This document shows, one piece after another, positions 23,293-34,095 of a stretch of 64,000 nt of DNA. The notes beneath the pieces were generated by a model. It ran no database searches. It was given only the letters and a program-made list of their open reading frames with translations, and was not told the origin of the DNA. The translations under genes and the position numbers were made by a program. Each line of letters starts with the position of its first letter. Position 1 is the stretch's first letter. This DNA comes from Schistocerca nitens (taxonomy: Eukaryota > Arthropoda > Insecta > Orthoptera > Acrididae): the NCBI RefSeq assembly GCF_023898315.1, contig NC_064615.1, forward strand, positions 1,189,436,759 to 1,189,500,758. Direction: 5' to 3'.

Positions 23293-23820
23293 GTGGTTGT
23301 GTTGCCGCTAAAACACAGTCTCTCCCATCTACTCAATCTCCCACTTCCAGCTCCACTCCCTCCAAAACCTCAAAATTCCAATCAACGCAATCTGGTACCA
23401 CAACACCCTAATTCAGTAGTTAACCTTTCCTCCAAACCTCTCTCCCAATCCGAAACCTCTGTCCTATCCAAAGGCCTCACCTTCAGCCCCACTCCCAGAT
23501 TCAACCAAACAGCCCTCGTCAAAGATTTACTGTCCTACACTCGTACTCTCTGCTGGAAGTATCACTTTGCCACGAAGAAAAATGATCCTAATCCTACCCC
23601 TAATGATCCAACTCCCCAAGACACTATCCAAATTGAACCCTGCCTGGAACAGTTCCGTCCTCCGTCACAGCGGGACCCACCTCCTCTTCCTCAAAATCAC
23701 CCTCTCCAAACCTTCCAGGAATTTCTGACTTCCAGCCTTGCCTCTCAATCCTTCTTAAAAAACCTTAATCCTACTCCCAACTCCCAACATCACCACTGCC
23801 GAAGCCCAGGCTATCCGTGA
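23293..23820 (+). pseudogene. PLE N-terminal region (plus-strand copy)
   Basis: Open for 175 codons from 23293, PLE-like from HSLSHLLNLPLPAPLPPKPQ onward, and runs through KGLTFSPTPRFNQTALVKDL and PPPLPQNHPLQTFQEFLTSS. A small duplication of CCCAACTC/CCAACATC text near 23776-23790 shifts the frame, so the natural continuation (ITTAEAQAIRDLKADRSIVI) is read in the next frame and runs into the RT. Confidence 0.8.
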
Positions 23821-25213
23821 TCTGAAGGCTGACCGGTCCATTGTCATTCTTCCGGCGGACAAGGGTTCCACGACCGTGGTACTTGATCGTCGGGAGTATG
23901 TGGCTGACGGACTGCGTCAGCTTTCAGACAACACCACATACAAAGTTTGCCAAGGTAACCCCATTCCCCATGTCCAGGTGGAGCTTCAAGGAATCCTCAG
24001 AACCTTAGGCCCCCTACAAAACCTTTCACCTGACTCCATCAACCTCCTGACTCCACCGACACCCCGCACCCCTACCTTCTACCTTCTTCCTAAAATTCAC
24101 AAACCCAATCATCCCGGCCGCCCCATTGTAGCTGGTTACCAAGCCCCCACAGAATGTATCTCTGCCTACGTAGATCAACACCTTCAACCCATTACATGCA
24201 GTCTCCCATCCTTCATTAAAGACACCAACCACTTTCTCGAACGCCTGGAATCCTTACCCAATCCGTTGCCCCCAGAAACCATCCTTGTAACCATTGATGC
24301 CACTTCCTTATACACAAATATCCCGCACGTCCAGGGCCTCGCTGCGATGGAGCACTTTCTTTCACGTCGATCACCTGCCATCCTACCTAAAACCTCTTTC
24401 CTCATTACCTTAGCCAGCTTCATCCTGACCCACAACTTCTTCACTTTTGAAGACCAGACATACCAACAATTAAAGGGAACAGCCATGGGTATCAGGATGG
24501 CCCCTTTGTACGCCAACCTATTCATGGGTTGCTTAGAGGAAGCCTTCTTGGTTACCCAGGCCTGCCAACCCAAAGTTTGGTACAGATTTACTGATGACAT
24601 CTTCATGATCTGGACTCACAGTGAAGAAGAACTCCAGAATTTCCTCTCCAACCTCAACTCCTTTGGTTCCATCAGATTCACCTGGTCCTACTCCAAATCC
24701 CAGGCCACTTTCCTTGATGTTGACCTCCACCTGTCCAATGGCCAGCTTCACATGTCCGTCCACATCAAACTCACCAACAAGCAACAGTACCTCCATTACG
24801 ACAGCTGCCACCCATTCCACATCAAACGCTCCCTTCCCTACAGCCTAGGTCTTCATGGCAAACGAATCTGCTCCAGTCCAGAATCCCTGAAGCATTACAC
24901 CAACAACCTGACAACAGCTTTCGCATCCCGCACCTACCCTCCCGACCTGGTACAGAAGCAAATAACCAGAGCCACTTCCTCATCCTCTCAAACCCAGAAC
25001 CTCCCACAGAAGAACTACAAAAGTGCCCCACTTGTGACAGGATACTTTCCGGGACTGGATCAGATTCTGAATGTGGCTCTCCAGCAGGGATACGACTTCC
25101 TCAAATCCTGCCCTGAAATGAGATCCATCCTTCATGAAATCCTCCCCACTCCACCAAGAGTGTCTTTCCGCCATCCACCTAACCTTCGTAACCTGTTAGT
25201 TCATCCCTATTAA
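23800..25213 (+). CDS. Penelope-like reverse transcriptase
   Basis: Open from before the first ATG at 23876 to a stop at 25211-25213 (445 codons from that ATG). Motifs in order: VILPADKGSTTVVLDRREYV, FYLLPKIHKPNHPGRPIVAG, ILVTIDATSLYTNIPHVQGL (motif A Asp), QLKGTAMGIRMAPLYANLFM (motif B), YRFTDDIFMIW (motif C; TDD here), and FLDVDLHLSNGQLHMSVHIK (the FLDV block). These are typical of Penelope RTs, which are related to telomerase RT. The palm domain is continuous with catalytic Asp residues present, making this the best preserved polymerase in the window. The frame ends before the endonuclease, which lies 30 codons further in the same frame but after a stop (TAA at 25211), so the polyprotein is broken. 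Confidence 0.9.
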
Positions 25214-25239
25214 ATCCCCAAACCACCTTCCCTACCCTC

Positions 25240-25665
25240 TGGCTCCTACCCTTGTAACCGCCCCCGGTCTAAAACCTGTCCCATGCACCCTCCCACCACC
25301 ACCTACTCCAGTCCTGTAACCTGGAAGGTGTACACGATCAAAGGCAGAGCCACGTGTGAAAGCACCCACGTGATCTACCAACTGACCTGCCTACACTGTG
25401 ACGCATTCTATGTGGGAATGACCAGCAACAAACTGTCCATTTGCATGAATGGACACAGGCAGAAGTGTTTGTTGGTAATGAGGATCACCCTGTGGCTAAA
25501 CATGCCTTGGTGCACGGCCAGCACATCTTGGCACAGTGTTACACCGTCCGGGTTATCTGGATACTTCCCACTAACACCAACCTATCCGAACTCCGGAGAT
25601 GGGAACTTGCTCTTCAATATATCCTCTCTTCCCGTTATCCACCAGGCCTCAATCTCCGCTAATTT
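25240..25665 (+). pseudogene. PLE GIY-YIG endonuclease
   Basis: Starts with a Cys-bearing segment (PCNRPRSKTCPMHPPTTTYS, the usual zinc-binding linker with one Cys lost), then HVIYQLTCLHCDAFYVGMTS (the GIY-YIG core, here VIY and YVG) and a HEWTQAEVFVGNEDHPVAKH segment in a shifted frame (break near 25450-25470), followed by LRRWELALQYILSSRYPPGL. GIY-YIG nucleases cut target DNA for insertion of these elements. Disabled by the frameshift. Confidence 0.85.
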
Positions 25666-25936
25666 CAAGTTGCCGCCACTCATACCTCACCTGTCATTCA
25701 ACAACATCTTTGCCTCTGCACTTCTGCCTCGACTGACATCTCTGCCCAAACTCTTTGTCTTTAAATATGTCTGCTTGTGTCTGTATATGTGTGGATGGAT
25801 ATGTGTGTGTGTGCGAGTGTATACCCGTCCTTTTTTCCCCCTAAGGTGAGTCTTTCCGCTCCCGGGATTGGAATGACTCCTTACCCTCTCCCTTAAAACC
25901 CACATCCTTTCGTCTTTCCCTCTCCTTCCCTCTTTC

Positions 25937-25963
25937 CTGATGAGGCAACAGTTTGTTGCGAAA
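25937..25963 (+). ncRNA. Hammerhead-ribozyme-like core
   Basis: Plus strand CTGATGA, G, GCAAC, AGTTT, GTTGC, GAAA. It lies about 275 bp downstream of the endonuclease remnant in the 3' UTR of the PLE, the same position as in other copies. Confidence 0.5.
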
Positions 25964-26115
25964 GCTTGAATTTTGTGTGTGTGTTTGTATTTGTTAGTGT
26001 GTCTATTGACCCGCCAGTGCTTTCGTTCAGTAAGTCACATCATCTTTGTTTTTAGATATATTTTTCCCACGTGGAATGTTTCCCTCTATTTTTTATATAT
26101 ATATATATATATAAA

Positions 26116-26391
26116 AAGAAAGATGATGAGACTTACCAAACAAAAGCGCTGGCAGGTCGATAGACACACAAACAAACACAAATATACACACAAAATTCAA
26201 GCTTTCGCAACAAACTGTTGCCTCATCAGGAAAGAGGGGAAGGAGAGGGAAAGACGAAAGGATGTGGGTTTTAAGGGAGAGGATAAGGAGTCATTCCAAT
26301 CCCGGGAGCGGAAAGACTTACCTTAGGGGGGAAAAAAGGACAGGTATACACTCGCACACACACACATATCCATCCACACATACAGACACAA

Positions 26392-26394
<3 letters not shown>
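26116..26394 (-). mobile_element. Penelope-like element (family A) 3' terminus, inverted to its neighbour
   Basis: A minus-strand copy of the same tail, facing the tail of the plus-strand element across a TA run (26093-26114), so the two 3' ends point at each other. It carries its own hammerhead-like core (26203-26229) and ends inward at the TA microsatellite. Confidence 0.85.
26203..26229 (-). ncRNA. Hammerhead-ribozyme-like core
   Basis: The minus strand reads CTGATGA, G, GCAAC, AGTTT, GTTGC, GAAA; same as the 21.8 and 25.9 kb copies. Confidence 0.5.

Positions 26395-26474
<80 letters not shown>
26394..26474. repeat. (TA)n microsatellite
   Basis: About 40 TA units inside the 3' part of a minus-strand PLE; on either side the PLE sequence resumes (tail to the left, endonuclease end to the right). 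Confidence 0.97.
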
Positions 26475-26478
<4 letters not shown>

Positions 26479-26765
26479 GGCAAAGATGTTGTTGAATGAC
26501 AGGTGATGTACGAGGAGTGGCAACTTGAAATTAGCAGAGGTTGAGGCCTGGTGGGTAACGGGAAGAGAGAATATATTGATGGGCAAGTTCCCATCTCCGG
26601 AGTTCTGATAGGTTGGTGTCAGTGGGAAGTATACAGATAACCCGGATGGTGTAACACTGTGCCAAAATGTGCTCGCTGTGCACCAAGGCATGTTTAGCCA
26701 CAGGGTGATCCTCATTACCAACAAACACTATCTGCCTTTGTCCATTCATGCGAATGGACATCTGC
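26475..26765 (-). pseudogene. PLE GIY-YIG endonuclease C-terminal fragment
   Basis: The minus strand encodes RMNGQRQIVFVGNEDHPVAK and LRRWELAHQYILSSRYPPGL, the same C-terminal endonuclease text as 25440-25660. Here HPVAKHALVHSEHILAQCY is in one frame, without the break seen in the plus copy. It begins abruptly at about 26765 next to the tandem array, so only the C-terminal third is present. Confidence 0.8.
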
Positions 26766-26838
26766 AACTTACTAAACGAGAAAGCGCTGGTAGATAGACA
26801 CAATAAAAAACACACAAACACACACACAAATTTCAAGT

Positions 26839-26865
26839 TTTCGCAACCCAAAGTTGCTTCATCAG
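26839..26865 (-). ncRNA. Hammerhead-ribozyme-like core, tandem unit 1
   Basis: Minus strand CTGATGA, A, GCAAC, loop TTTGG, GTTGC, GAAA. Confidence 0.5.
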
Positions 26866-26994
26866 GAAAGAGGGAAGGAGAGGGAAAGATGAAAGGATGT
26901 GGGTTTTAAGGGAGAGGGTGTAACTTACCAAATGAGAAAGCGCTGGTAGATAGACACAATAAAAAAGACGCAAACACACACACAAATTTCAAGC

Positions 26995-27021
26995 TTTCGC
27001 AACCCAAGGTTGCTTCATCAG
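26995..27021 (-). ncRNA. Hammerhead-ribozyme-like core, tandem unit 2
   Basis: Minus strand CTGATGA, A, GCAACC, loop TTG, GGTTGC, GAAA; the helix can extend to six pairs. Confidence 0.5.
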
Positions 27022-27150
27022 GAAAGAGGGAAGGAGAGGGAAAGATGAAAGGATGTGGGTTTTAAGGGAGAAGGTGTAACTTACTAAATGAGAAAGCACT
27101 GGTAGATAGACACAATAAAAAACACACAAACACACACACAAATTTCAAGC

Positions 27151-27177
27151 TTTCGCAACCCAAGGTTGCTTCATCAG
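27151..27177 (-). ncRNA. Hammerhead-ribozyme-like core, tandem unit 3
   Basis: Same text as unit 2: CTGATGA, A, GCAACC, TTG, GGTTGC, GAAA on the minus strand. Confidence 0.5.
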
Positions 27178-27215
27178 GAATGAGGGAAGGAGAGGGAAAG
27201 ACGAAAGGATGTGGG

Positions 27216-28009
27216 AATAATATAAGAATAAGGACCCTTACTGGACTAGGATTTGTTGCAGGTCGCTTCACTGAGAAGCTATTGAAGAAGATAGATACTG
27301 ATGTATTGCATGTTCTGATGGTCTGTGAAGGATATAGCCAAAAGGGCATGCCAGAAACATCAGATAAAAGGGAAACAGGTAGACAAAGAGCAAGAAGACC
27401 AAATGTATGGTTATGGTCAACATTAAGGTACTACTTTATGGTCTAAATCCTGATAAAATCTTTTATGTGCATTTCCTGGAACTTTCATTTTTCAGTGTAT
27501 AAGGAACATTTTACCCTGAACCATTGGAGATAGATAAGTGAAATTTTCTCCAGACTTTGTTCGTAGTATAACACAACTTCCTGTGGTACAAATTTTTTCT
27601 ACGTGTATTTCTGTCAAAAGTATTTACTTTTCTGTGAAATTGAAACTGATTTGTTTCATATGCATAATTTTTAAAACAGATTGTAAGAGGTCTAAAACTG
27701 ATATTTAAAAACTGTTCCACACTTTTTCTTATGTGATTACTAAGAATTACCTACCACAATATGAAAGTTGTAAGTAAGGTAATTTTTGTGAAAATGTTCC
27801 TTGTGTGTAGCACGTGTTGAAAAAATTTCCAACAATGCCACAATCAAATTTTTTTGGAAAAATATTTGAAAAAAATCCGAAATGTAGCCCATAACATAAT
27901 TCCTCACATGCACAATTTGATTCTGTTATCTTCCAAACACCAAAAACTGTGTTAGATTATGTAAACCAGTGTTTTACCCATGACTGGTAAGACCCCTGGA
28001 AGGCCTCGA
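27216..28009. other. AT-rich interval, no assigned gene
   Basis: A minus-strand 69-codon open stretch (27511-27720, RRKNLYHRKLCYTTNKVWRK) faintly resembles the C-terminal end of a LINE ORF2, but too weakly to call. Nothing else is seen. Confidence 0.35.
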
Positions 28010-29122
28010 CCAAAACATCACTTTAGAGCATTGTCACAGTCTTTTGGATGCCCTTAATGCTCCCAAAATTGTGTCCTTTGAGCATGATTTTAATCGTGGG
28101 GAACAGGAAGAAGTCTAGCGGAGAGAGGTCAGGCTGCAGCAGTATTGTCAAGTTGTGCGCAGAGATGTGTGGTTGGGCACACAGTCACAATGCAGCAGCA
28201 AGTAGAGGCTATGCCTTTTCGCACCCAGAGAACCCTTTTTCTTAATCTTTCCAGGACACTGATGCAGTAGAGAGCATGAATGGTCTGCCCTCTTTGTGCA
28301 CCACACACTTGCTGCCGAAGAAGATATTGGTATAGTTTTCACCTTGAATTTTCTCATCCTTGTCTTCTTGGATTTTGGGGACACAGATATGCCATTCCGA
28401 ATTTTGGCACTTCATTTCCAAGTCATACATGAAAGTCAATGTATAATCCCCAGTAATAACGCTGTCCAAATAATACAGTCCAGTGTCCACACATTGCAAC
28501 AGTTCACTTGCAAACAACACTCGACTGACCTTTTGTTCGTCCAACTGAATTTTCGGGACCAGCTTGGTGCACACCTTTCTTGTGTGCAATTCCTCCATAG
28601 CAATGTTGAACACAGAATTTCTTTGGGAAGTTCAAACTGTCAGCTAAGAACTGAACACTCAATCAGCAGTCAGAATTCAAGAATTCGTGAATATGATTCA
28701 CATTATCTTTGATTTTGCTTGTCGATGGTCTTCCTGAGTGAGAGTCATTGTTCACCCCTCCCTGGCCAGTCTTAAACTACTTCACCCACCTCGTAACTTG
28801 CATGTAACTCATTGTAGTCCCCCTATAGGCTCGCTTTAATATTGCACGAGTCTCAGAAGGCTTTTTATTGAGCTTTGTGCAAAACCTGGTTGCCTGATGT
28901 TGTTTGACTGAATGAACCATTGTGCACTGTGATAAGGTAGCGAAACAGAGGAGTACTTATTCAATGATGTTGATGATACTGATGCTCAGAGCAGACTGAG
29001 CTTTTGTGCACTGCAGAGCTTGGTGGGGGTCCCCCTCACCTAACCCAACCAGTTCAAGCACGCTGCGACCGCGGGCTGTGTGTCAAAAAAAATATATTTC
29101 ATGACGTTTTGGACACACCTTG
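28010..29122 (-). pseudogene. Degraded mariner-like transposase
   Basis: The minus strand from about 28920 reads TRFCTKLNKKPSETRAILKR, then VNNDSHSGRPSTSK (the linker GRPST block), LSVQFLADSLNFP, CTKLVPKIQLDEQKVSRVLF (the mariner WVPK block), LDSVITGDYTLTFMYDLEMK (GDETW block, where Tyr replaces Glu) and FFGSKCVVHKEG. The catalytic D2 and D3 region is not readable. The right end (29111-29122) reads, on the minus strand, CAAGGTGTGTCC next to TA, a plausible inverted-repeat end; no matching left end was found near 28.0 kb. Many frameshifts. Old and inactive. Confidence 0.7.
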
Positions 29123-29124
29123 TA

Positions 29125-30435
29125 TAATTGATATTTTAGTGACACTTTCAACACACTGCTGCACTGTTTTGTCACCTGATTTTGAACTGCATTAAAATAT
29201 CAAAAAACAGCATTTGAATTTGTTTTTCCTCTTAAAGGCAACTCATGTGATGCATGAAGCAACTGATCTCAACTTAGCATGATTATTTTGTACTAATTCT
29301 GCAAAAATTCTCCAGCAAGAGTTCTTCTATAGTGTTAGGTCTCTTTGTTATAGTTTAACAAAACTACTTGGCTTTTCAACTGTGTCTTTCTGCCACTTGA
29401 TATTCATATGCATTTTTGCAATTTGTGATTTATTTATTTTTAAACTGTTGAATGGATAGCTAATGAATGCATCATTATATCTGCAACTTGCTATACATGG
29501 ATGGAAAAGCACACATAACCTAGAAAGCACAATTTTAATAAACCAACCATAGATATAATGACAGTCGTTCCAATCAAAATGTTCTCTTTATGCCATTTAA
29601 GTCATTCTTGAAATTATAATTTTTGTCAGGTTGTCATAGGGACTACTATCTCTTTCATCAAAGTACTTGAAGCCAGCAATGGTACTATACCTATATTTTC
29701 TCCATAAATACAACTGCTAGGGTTTTAGTAGAGATATTTGAGTTTGCCTAACCCTTTTCTTGTCCTATTTTATCCCTGGTAATATATTTAATTTTCGTTC
29801 ATTTATGAAGAACAAAAACTTATGAATATTGGCCATTTTTTGTGCTATTTACTGTGCTGTTACACAATACAACAAACAAAATAATAAGTAAACAACACTC
29901 GTGCATCACTGTTCATTAACAACTTACTGTTAACTATGGAAAAATTGAGAGATAACATCACTCACTGTTGACAACGCCCTCACATGGTACCGATCAGCTG
30001 TGTTTCGTAACAGTGTATTATGAAGGTTTTTTTGCTCAAATACGACGCTTGTAGAGCGAGGGGAAAATGGATGTCTACATGCCTCTGTATGAGCCCTAAT
30101 CTCTTTAATCTTATCTTTGTGGTCCTTACAAAAAGATGTACATTTGCAGCAGCAGAATCGTTCTGCAGCTAGTCTCAACTTAAGTTTAGTCCTCGACAGT
30201 TGTTGACCATTATTTGAATTATGGAAGTATAAGCTTTTGTCAAGTGTGTTTTTTCATCCAACTGTTTTGTTACATCAATAGCCCTTTGAGGTTTATCAGT
30301 ATGTGCATACCTAGTGACACAGTAACTCTCACCACAGGTATCCTTCTTTAAGGGAGAAAATGTTCTGAGTAAATGGATTAAGGACAGGAAAAAATCACCA
30401 TTTTTTAGTGATAAAATTCATTAAATGCTGAGGAA
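29125..30435. other. AT-rich interval, no assigned gene
   Basis: An unassigned 82-codon minus-strand open frame lies at 29930-30178 (CCCKCTSFCKDHKDKIKEIR near its start). It is not recognised. No other feature is supported. Confidence 0.35.
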
Positions 30436-30439
30436 ACAG

Positions 30440-31830
30440 AGATTCAAGAAGGGCCCAGCCCACTAAGCTGAAGTTCTAAATTTCACATTTAAAAAAATTG
30501 CTGACACACGAGGATCATACAGACATACCACTGTTTGACCATCGCACAAACTCCCATATGAAGGACATGGACATAGGCTTCCCTGGCATTTAGAAAGCAA
30601 CTGAAAGACCTGAGAAACAAATAAGTGACTAAGTCTGGATGGAATCTCATTGACACCTTACTTAGCTTGCATTTATTGTGAATCTCTTACCTAGTGCAAA
30701 ATCTCACGTGACTGGAAAAAAGCACAGGTGATTCCTATGCAGAAGAAGTGTGAAAGAATGGGCCCAAAACATTACAGATTGGTTTGCTGCAGAATTCTTG
30801 AGCATACTCTAAGTTGGATTATAATTAAATTTCCTTGAGACAGAAAAGTGTCTGTCTACAAATCAGTACAGATTCAGAATGCATTCTCATGTGAAACTCA
30901 TCTCAATATTCTCTCGCGTGATATCATATGAACCACAGATGAAGAGCAACAAGGCAAATTTCATATTACCAGATTTTCGGGAAGTGTTTGGCATAGTGCC
31001 TCACTATGGACTATTAATGAAGGTCTGAACACATGGAATAGGTTCCCATATAAGACTTCCTAAGTAATAGAAACCAGTATGTTTCTCTAGATAGTGATTG
31101 TTCATCAGGGGTGTCCAAGGGCAGTGTGATAGGGACGCTCTTAATCTTTGTATACATAAATGATCTGACAGACAGTTTGAGCAGTAATGTGTGACTGATG
31201 ATGCTGTGGCACATGAGGAGGTGTTGCCATTGAGCAACTGTAGGAGGATATAAGGTGATTTAGATATAATTTCTATCTGGTGAAATGAATGGCAGCTTGC
31301 TCTGAATATAAAAAAGAATGTAATTTAATGCAGATAAGCAGTTGTAATATTCTAATGCAGTATTAATGACTTGCTACCTGACACAGTAAAGTCAATTAAG
31401 TATCTATGCATATTGTTGGAAGTGATATGAAACACAACAAGCATGAAGTTCAGTGGTAGAGAAGGCAAATGGCAGCTTCAGTTTTTTGGGACAGTTCAAG
31501 AAAGTGTAACTCACTGCTTTTACACCACTAGCACGACCCATTCTTGAGCACTGCAGAGAAAATTTAGAGAAGTGGCATCTGCAGCAGATTGCTGGACAAT
31601 TCTTCTGCTGGCAACATATGTTTTGCATAAGGACTGTGAGGACAAAATAAAAGAAGTTAGTGGTTGTACTGAGACATATAGACACTCATTTATCCCTTGT
31701 TGCATTTATGAATGGAACAGGAAAGCAAATCACTAGTAGTGGTACAATGTAACCTCTGCCATGCACAATATTAGTGGCTTACAGAGTATGTCTGTAGACA
31801 CAGATGTGGACGGCATATATATGTAGTAGG
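30440..31830 (+). pseudogene. LINE reverse transcriptase relic, heavily decayed
   Basis: Scattered plus-strand RT text: SRDWKKAQVIPMQKKCERMG (30700), GPKHYRLVCCRILEHTLS, ETHLNILSRVISYEPQMKSN, FILPDFREVFGIVPHYGLL (motif A, DFREVF in place of the usual DFSKAFD), DDAVAHEEVLPL (motif C region, DDA), and near 31690 the C-terminal-like TYRHSFIPCCIYEWNRKAN. Stops and frameshifts occur every 20-40 codons. It belongs to the CR1/Jockey-type non-LTR group but differs from the LINE at 17.5-21.5 kb. Confidence 0.65.
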
Positions 31831-33049
31831 TTTGTCACTCACTGATCCAGTACCTTCATTTAATTTTATTATAACTCATTAGTAATCTCCAGAACTTGTT
31901 GAAGTGAAGTCTTTCTTTTCTTATGAACATTGTTCACAAGTTCTAAAATCGCACATGTCCTGTCTATAGAACTGTAGATTTAAGTTTGCATTTTTTGTCA
32001 TGTGGGCAGCTTACTTAATACAATGATGATGTCATTTTTAAATTTTTACTTCATTTTTTACATATCTGTTTTTAAGATCCATTTATGAAACAGCAGTTCA
32101 TCATTTTAAATAACCAAGGAAGAACAATGTGTATGCCTCTAGCAAAAATGCAACAATGTTGCTCATGAATATATTCATACATGCTGAAAATAGATGGTTC
32201 ATCAACTCATTCTTATTGTCATGTAACTGTAGTTAACTTTTACTACGTAAGGCATTGTATCATGTGTCATGCCCATTTGCAAAATACTGATGTTCGTGTG
32301 TCAATTTTTTTGAATTGTTTTTGAAACCGAAGGGAAATATCAAAGTGCATGCTCCAGTTGTTGCAGCAAATGTTGATTATAAGTATATGTTGCCCATCAA
32401 CGGATATTCCCTTGCTTTTGGGAACTTCTGCATGCTGACTGTGATACACTGCAATAGCTCTAAGATGGGTATACAACAATTTCTGTACAAATTCAAAAAA
32501 TGAGTTTTCTTAAAGAAAAACCTACGAGTTTTAAATTATTTATTCTTTTAATAATATCACTTCTAACCCCCTACAGCGTTTTTCATTACTTTAATTCATT
32601 TTATACCGCTGTTTATGTATTTTTTATGACATTTCTATGTCATTTTATTGACATTTTCAAGTAATTTTAGTGATACTTTTTCCAGGTATTGTAGTCATAA
32701 AAATCCAGGCCCTACATTTACAGGCCCTTTTTCCTATTCATGGGGGGCAGCTGCACCCACTGGCTCCCTCCTCAAGCATGTCTGGATGCAAGAGGAGTGT
32801 GATGAATTCTTATATGGGCTGAGCAGTAATATCGATGTACCTAAAATCAGTAGAGAAGTTAAGAACTAATAAAAGAACAAAGTGGTGTTAAGCTGGGAAG
32901 ATGGTTTAGTAAAAACCATGGGTATATAAACATTTTAAGATTAGTGCTGTGAAGTACATGTGTGTGGTTGTGTGAAGACTTGACAAAGAGGAACTTTTGC
33001 ATATGGAGATGTTGAAGAGAGAGGTGTCACAGTAGTGAGGTACAGAAGG
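31831..33049. other. AT-rich interval, no gene seen
   Basis: No recognisable coding or repeat signal apart from low-complexity AT-rich DNA. Confidence 0.4.
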
Positions 33050-33575
33050 CCCCTCAGGTGATAGTATTGTCACCATCAGCTGCAAATTGATGCCGAGTAT
33101 GCGTAAGTGCTTCCTGAATATCCGCTGAGTTTACTGATGTGATTTTAGTCACTAAACAGACAAGTACTGGTATAAAACATGTGCCTACACAAATCTCAGC
33201 AAATGGTTTGAGGAGGGCCAGGTCGTAACTGCTGGAGCTTTCTCGCTTGCACTCAGTTTCTTCACGTCTGTGGCATTCTCCTTCAAACGAGTTGACAGCG
33301 TCGGATGTAATGTTCGTCAACGGCACTTCCCTCCCATGTTTTATGTTTATACCAATTGTCTTCATGACATGTTTCAGCTGGTCCTTAAAGTGCTTAAGAG
33401 GAGCTCCACGAGGTCTACTTCCAGAGAAGAGTTCATCTTAAAGGATTTGGCAGGAAGCGCGGTATCACACATACGGGGAGCACACCCTAATAATCTCAGT
33501 CGAAGAGCGGTGACGGCTGCCTCAATGCTGTTCAGATGCACTTTCTTGAGAACCACAGTGTTGATCTCTTAGTCC
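33050..33575 (-). pseudogene. LINE ORF2 C-terminal fragment (RTE/BovB- or R1-like tail)
   Basis: The minus strand reads VLKKVHLNSIEAAVTALRLR, LLGCAPRMCDTALPAKSF (matching the widespread LRWLGHVxRMxDxRLPKxxF tail), GAPLKHFKDQLKH-like text across a frameshift, KTIGINIKHGREVPLT and a SFEGECHRREETECKRESSS block. The pattern of a GHV-RM segment, a Lys/Arg-rich segment, then W-E-A-DR residues (here degenerate) typifies the C-termini of many arthropod LINE ORF2 proteins. The RT domain itself is not present. Confidence 0.6.
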
Positions 33576-34095
33576 TCCCACTTAATGTTTGTATTTGGAT
33601 GCAGATGGAAGTTGCTGTGCAATGGAGGTATAAGAAACACAATTTCTCAAAAATTCTTTAAACTGGTATGTGTAATAGTTGTTACTCTGTTAGTCAACCA
33701 GTAGCAATATATAAATACTAGCACACTCAGCAATGTTTCACAATTGCTAAATATGTACCAGAATTGCATAAACATCCTAAATTCATTGCACCCCTACCTC
33801 TGCCCATCTGCACATCCTCCCATTCTCTCCATACAATTACCCTCCCCCTCCCCCTATCTCTTGGTGCACAACCTCTTTCCCCTTTCTATAACCATTTCCG
33901 ACTAAACCTTCAATAGCTCCATACACCTCCTCCTCTCCCCATATCTCCTTCTTCATCCTTGCTATGTTCATTTCCCTTCGATTGTTACGCAGAGTATTGC
34001 GTAATAATTTGAAATAAATCTGTTGGGGTGTTTTAGAGATTTCTGATAACAATATTTCTCCTTTATGTAAGTAATATATTACAAAAATGGGAAAT
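33576..34095. other. Interval with C/T-rich low complexity
   Basis: 33790-33960 is C/T-rich on the plus strand. 34000-34090 (TTTAGAGATTTCTGATAACA) resembles the repeat text at 34790-35040, suggesting that the element at 34096-34703 interrupted that repeat. No gene. Confidence 0.45.

Larger units (their letters stand above)
23309..26090 (+). mobile_element. Penelope-like element (family A), 5'-truncated, RT plus GIY-YIG
   Basis: Plus-strand element: N-terminal region (from about 23309, lacking roughly the first 170 codons seen at 23133-22620), RT (23815-25213), GIY-YIG endonuclease (25240-25660), a 3' UTR with GT-rich text, a hammerhead-like core (25937-25963), and a terminus CACGTGGAATGTTTCCCTCT followed by a short TA run (26093-26114). 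The layout RT then GIY-YIG is the hallmark of endonuclease-positive Penelope-like elements. Two frameshifts (about 23785 and 25470) and a stop between RT and endonuclease are present. Confidence 0.9.
26764..27215 (-). repeat. Three tandem PLE 3'-terminal units, about 156 bp each
   Basis: Units start near 26764, 26920 and 27076. Each contains, in plus-strand order, CTTACCAAATGAGAAAGCGC-like text, TAGATAGACACAAT, a CACACA tract, the reverse complement of a hammerhead-like core, and GGAAAGAGGGAAGGAGAGGG ending in GTGGGTTTTAAGGGAGAGGG. They differ by a few substitutions (unit 1 has AAGTTTTCGC, where units 2 and 3 have AAGCTTTCGC). The third unit stops at about 27215, short of the GTTTTAAGGGAG end. 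Confidence 0.9.

Noticed and set aside
24026..25174. Several open frames antisense to the PLE reverse transcriptase
   Set aside because: They are shadow frames of a GC-richer coding region, with no recognisable motifs.
25937..26060. A complete hammerhead with helix III formed by GAAAGC and the downstream GCTTTC
   Set aside because: That pairing uses the invariant GAA bases and does not leave a matching helix I, so I did not claim a full ribozyme fold.
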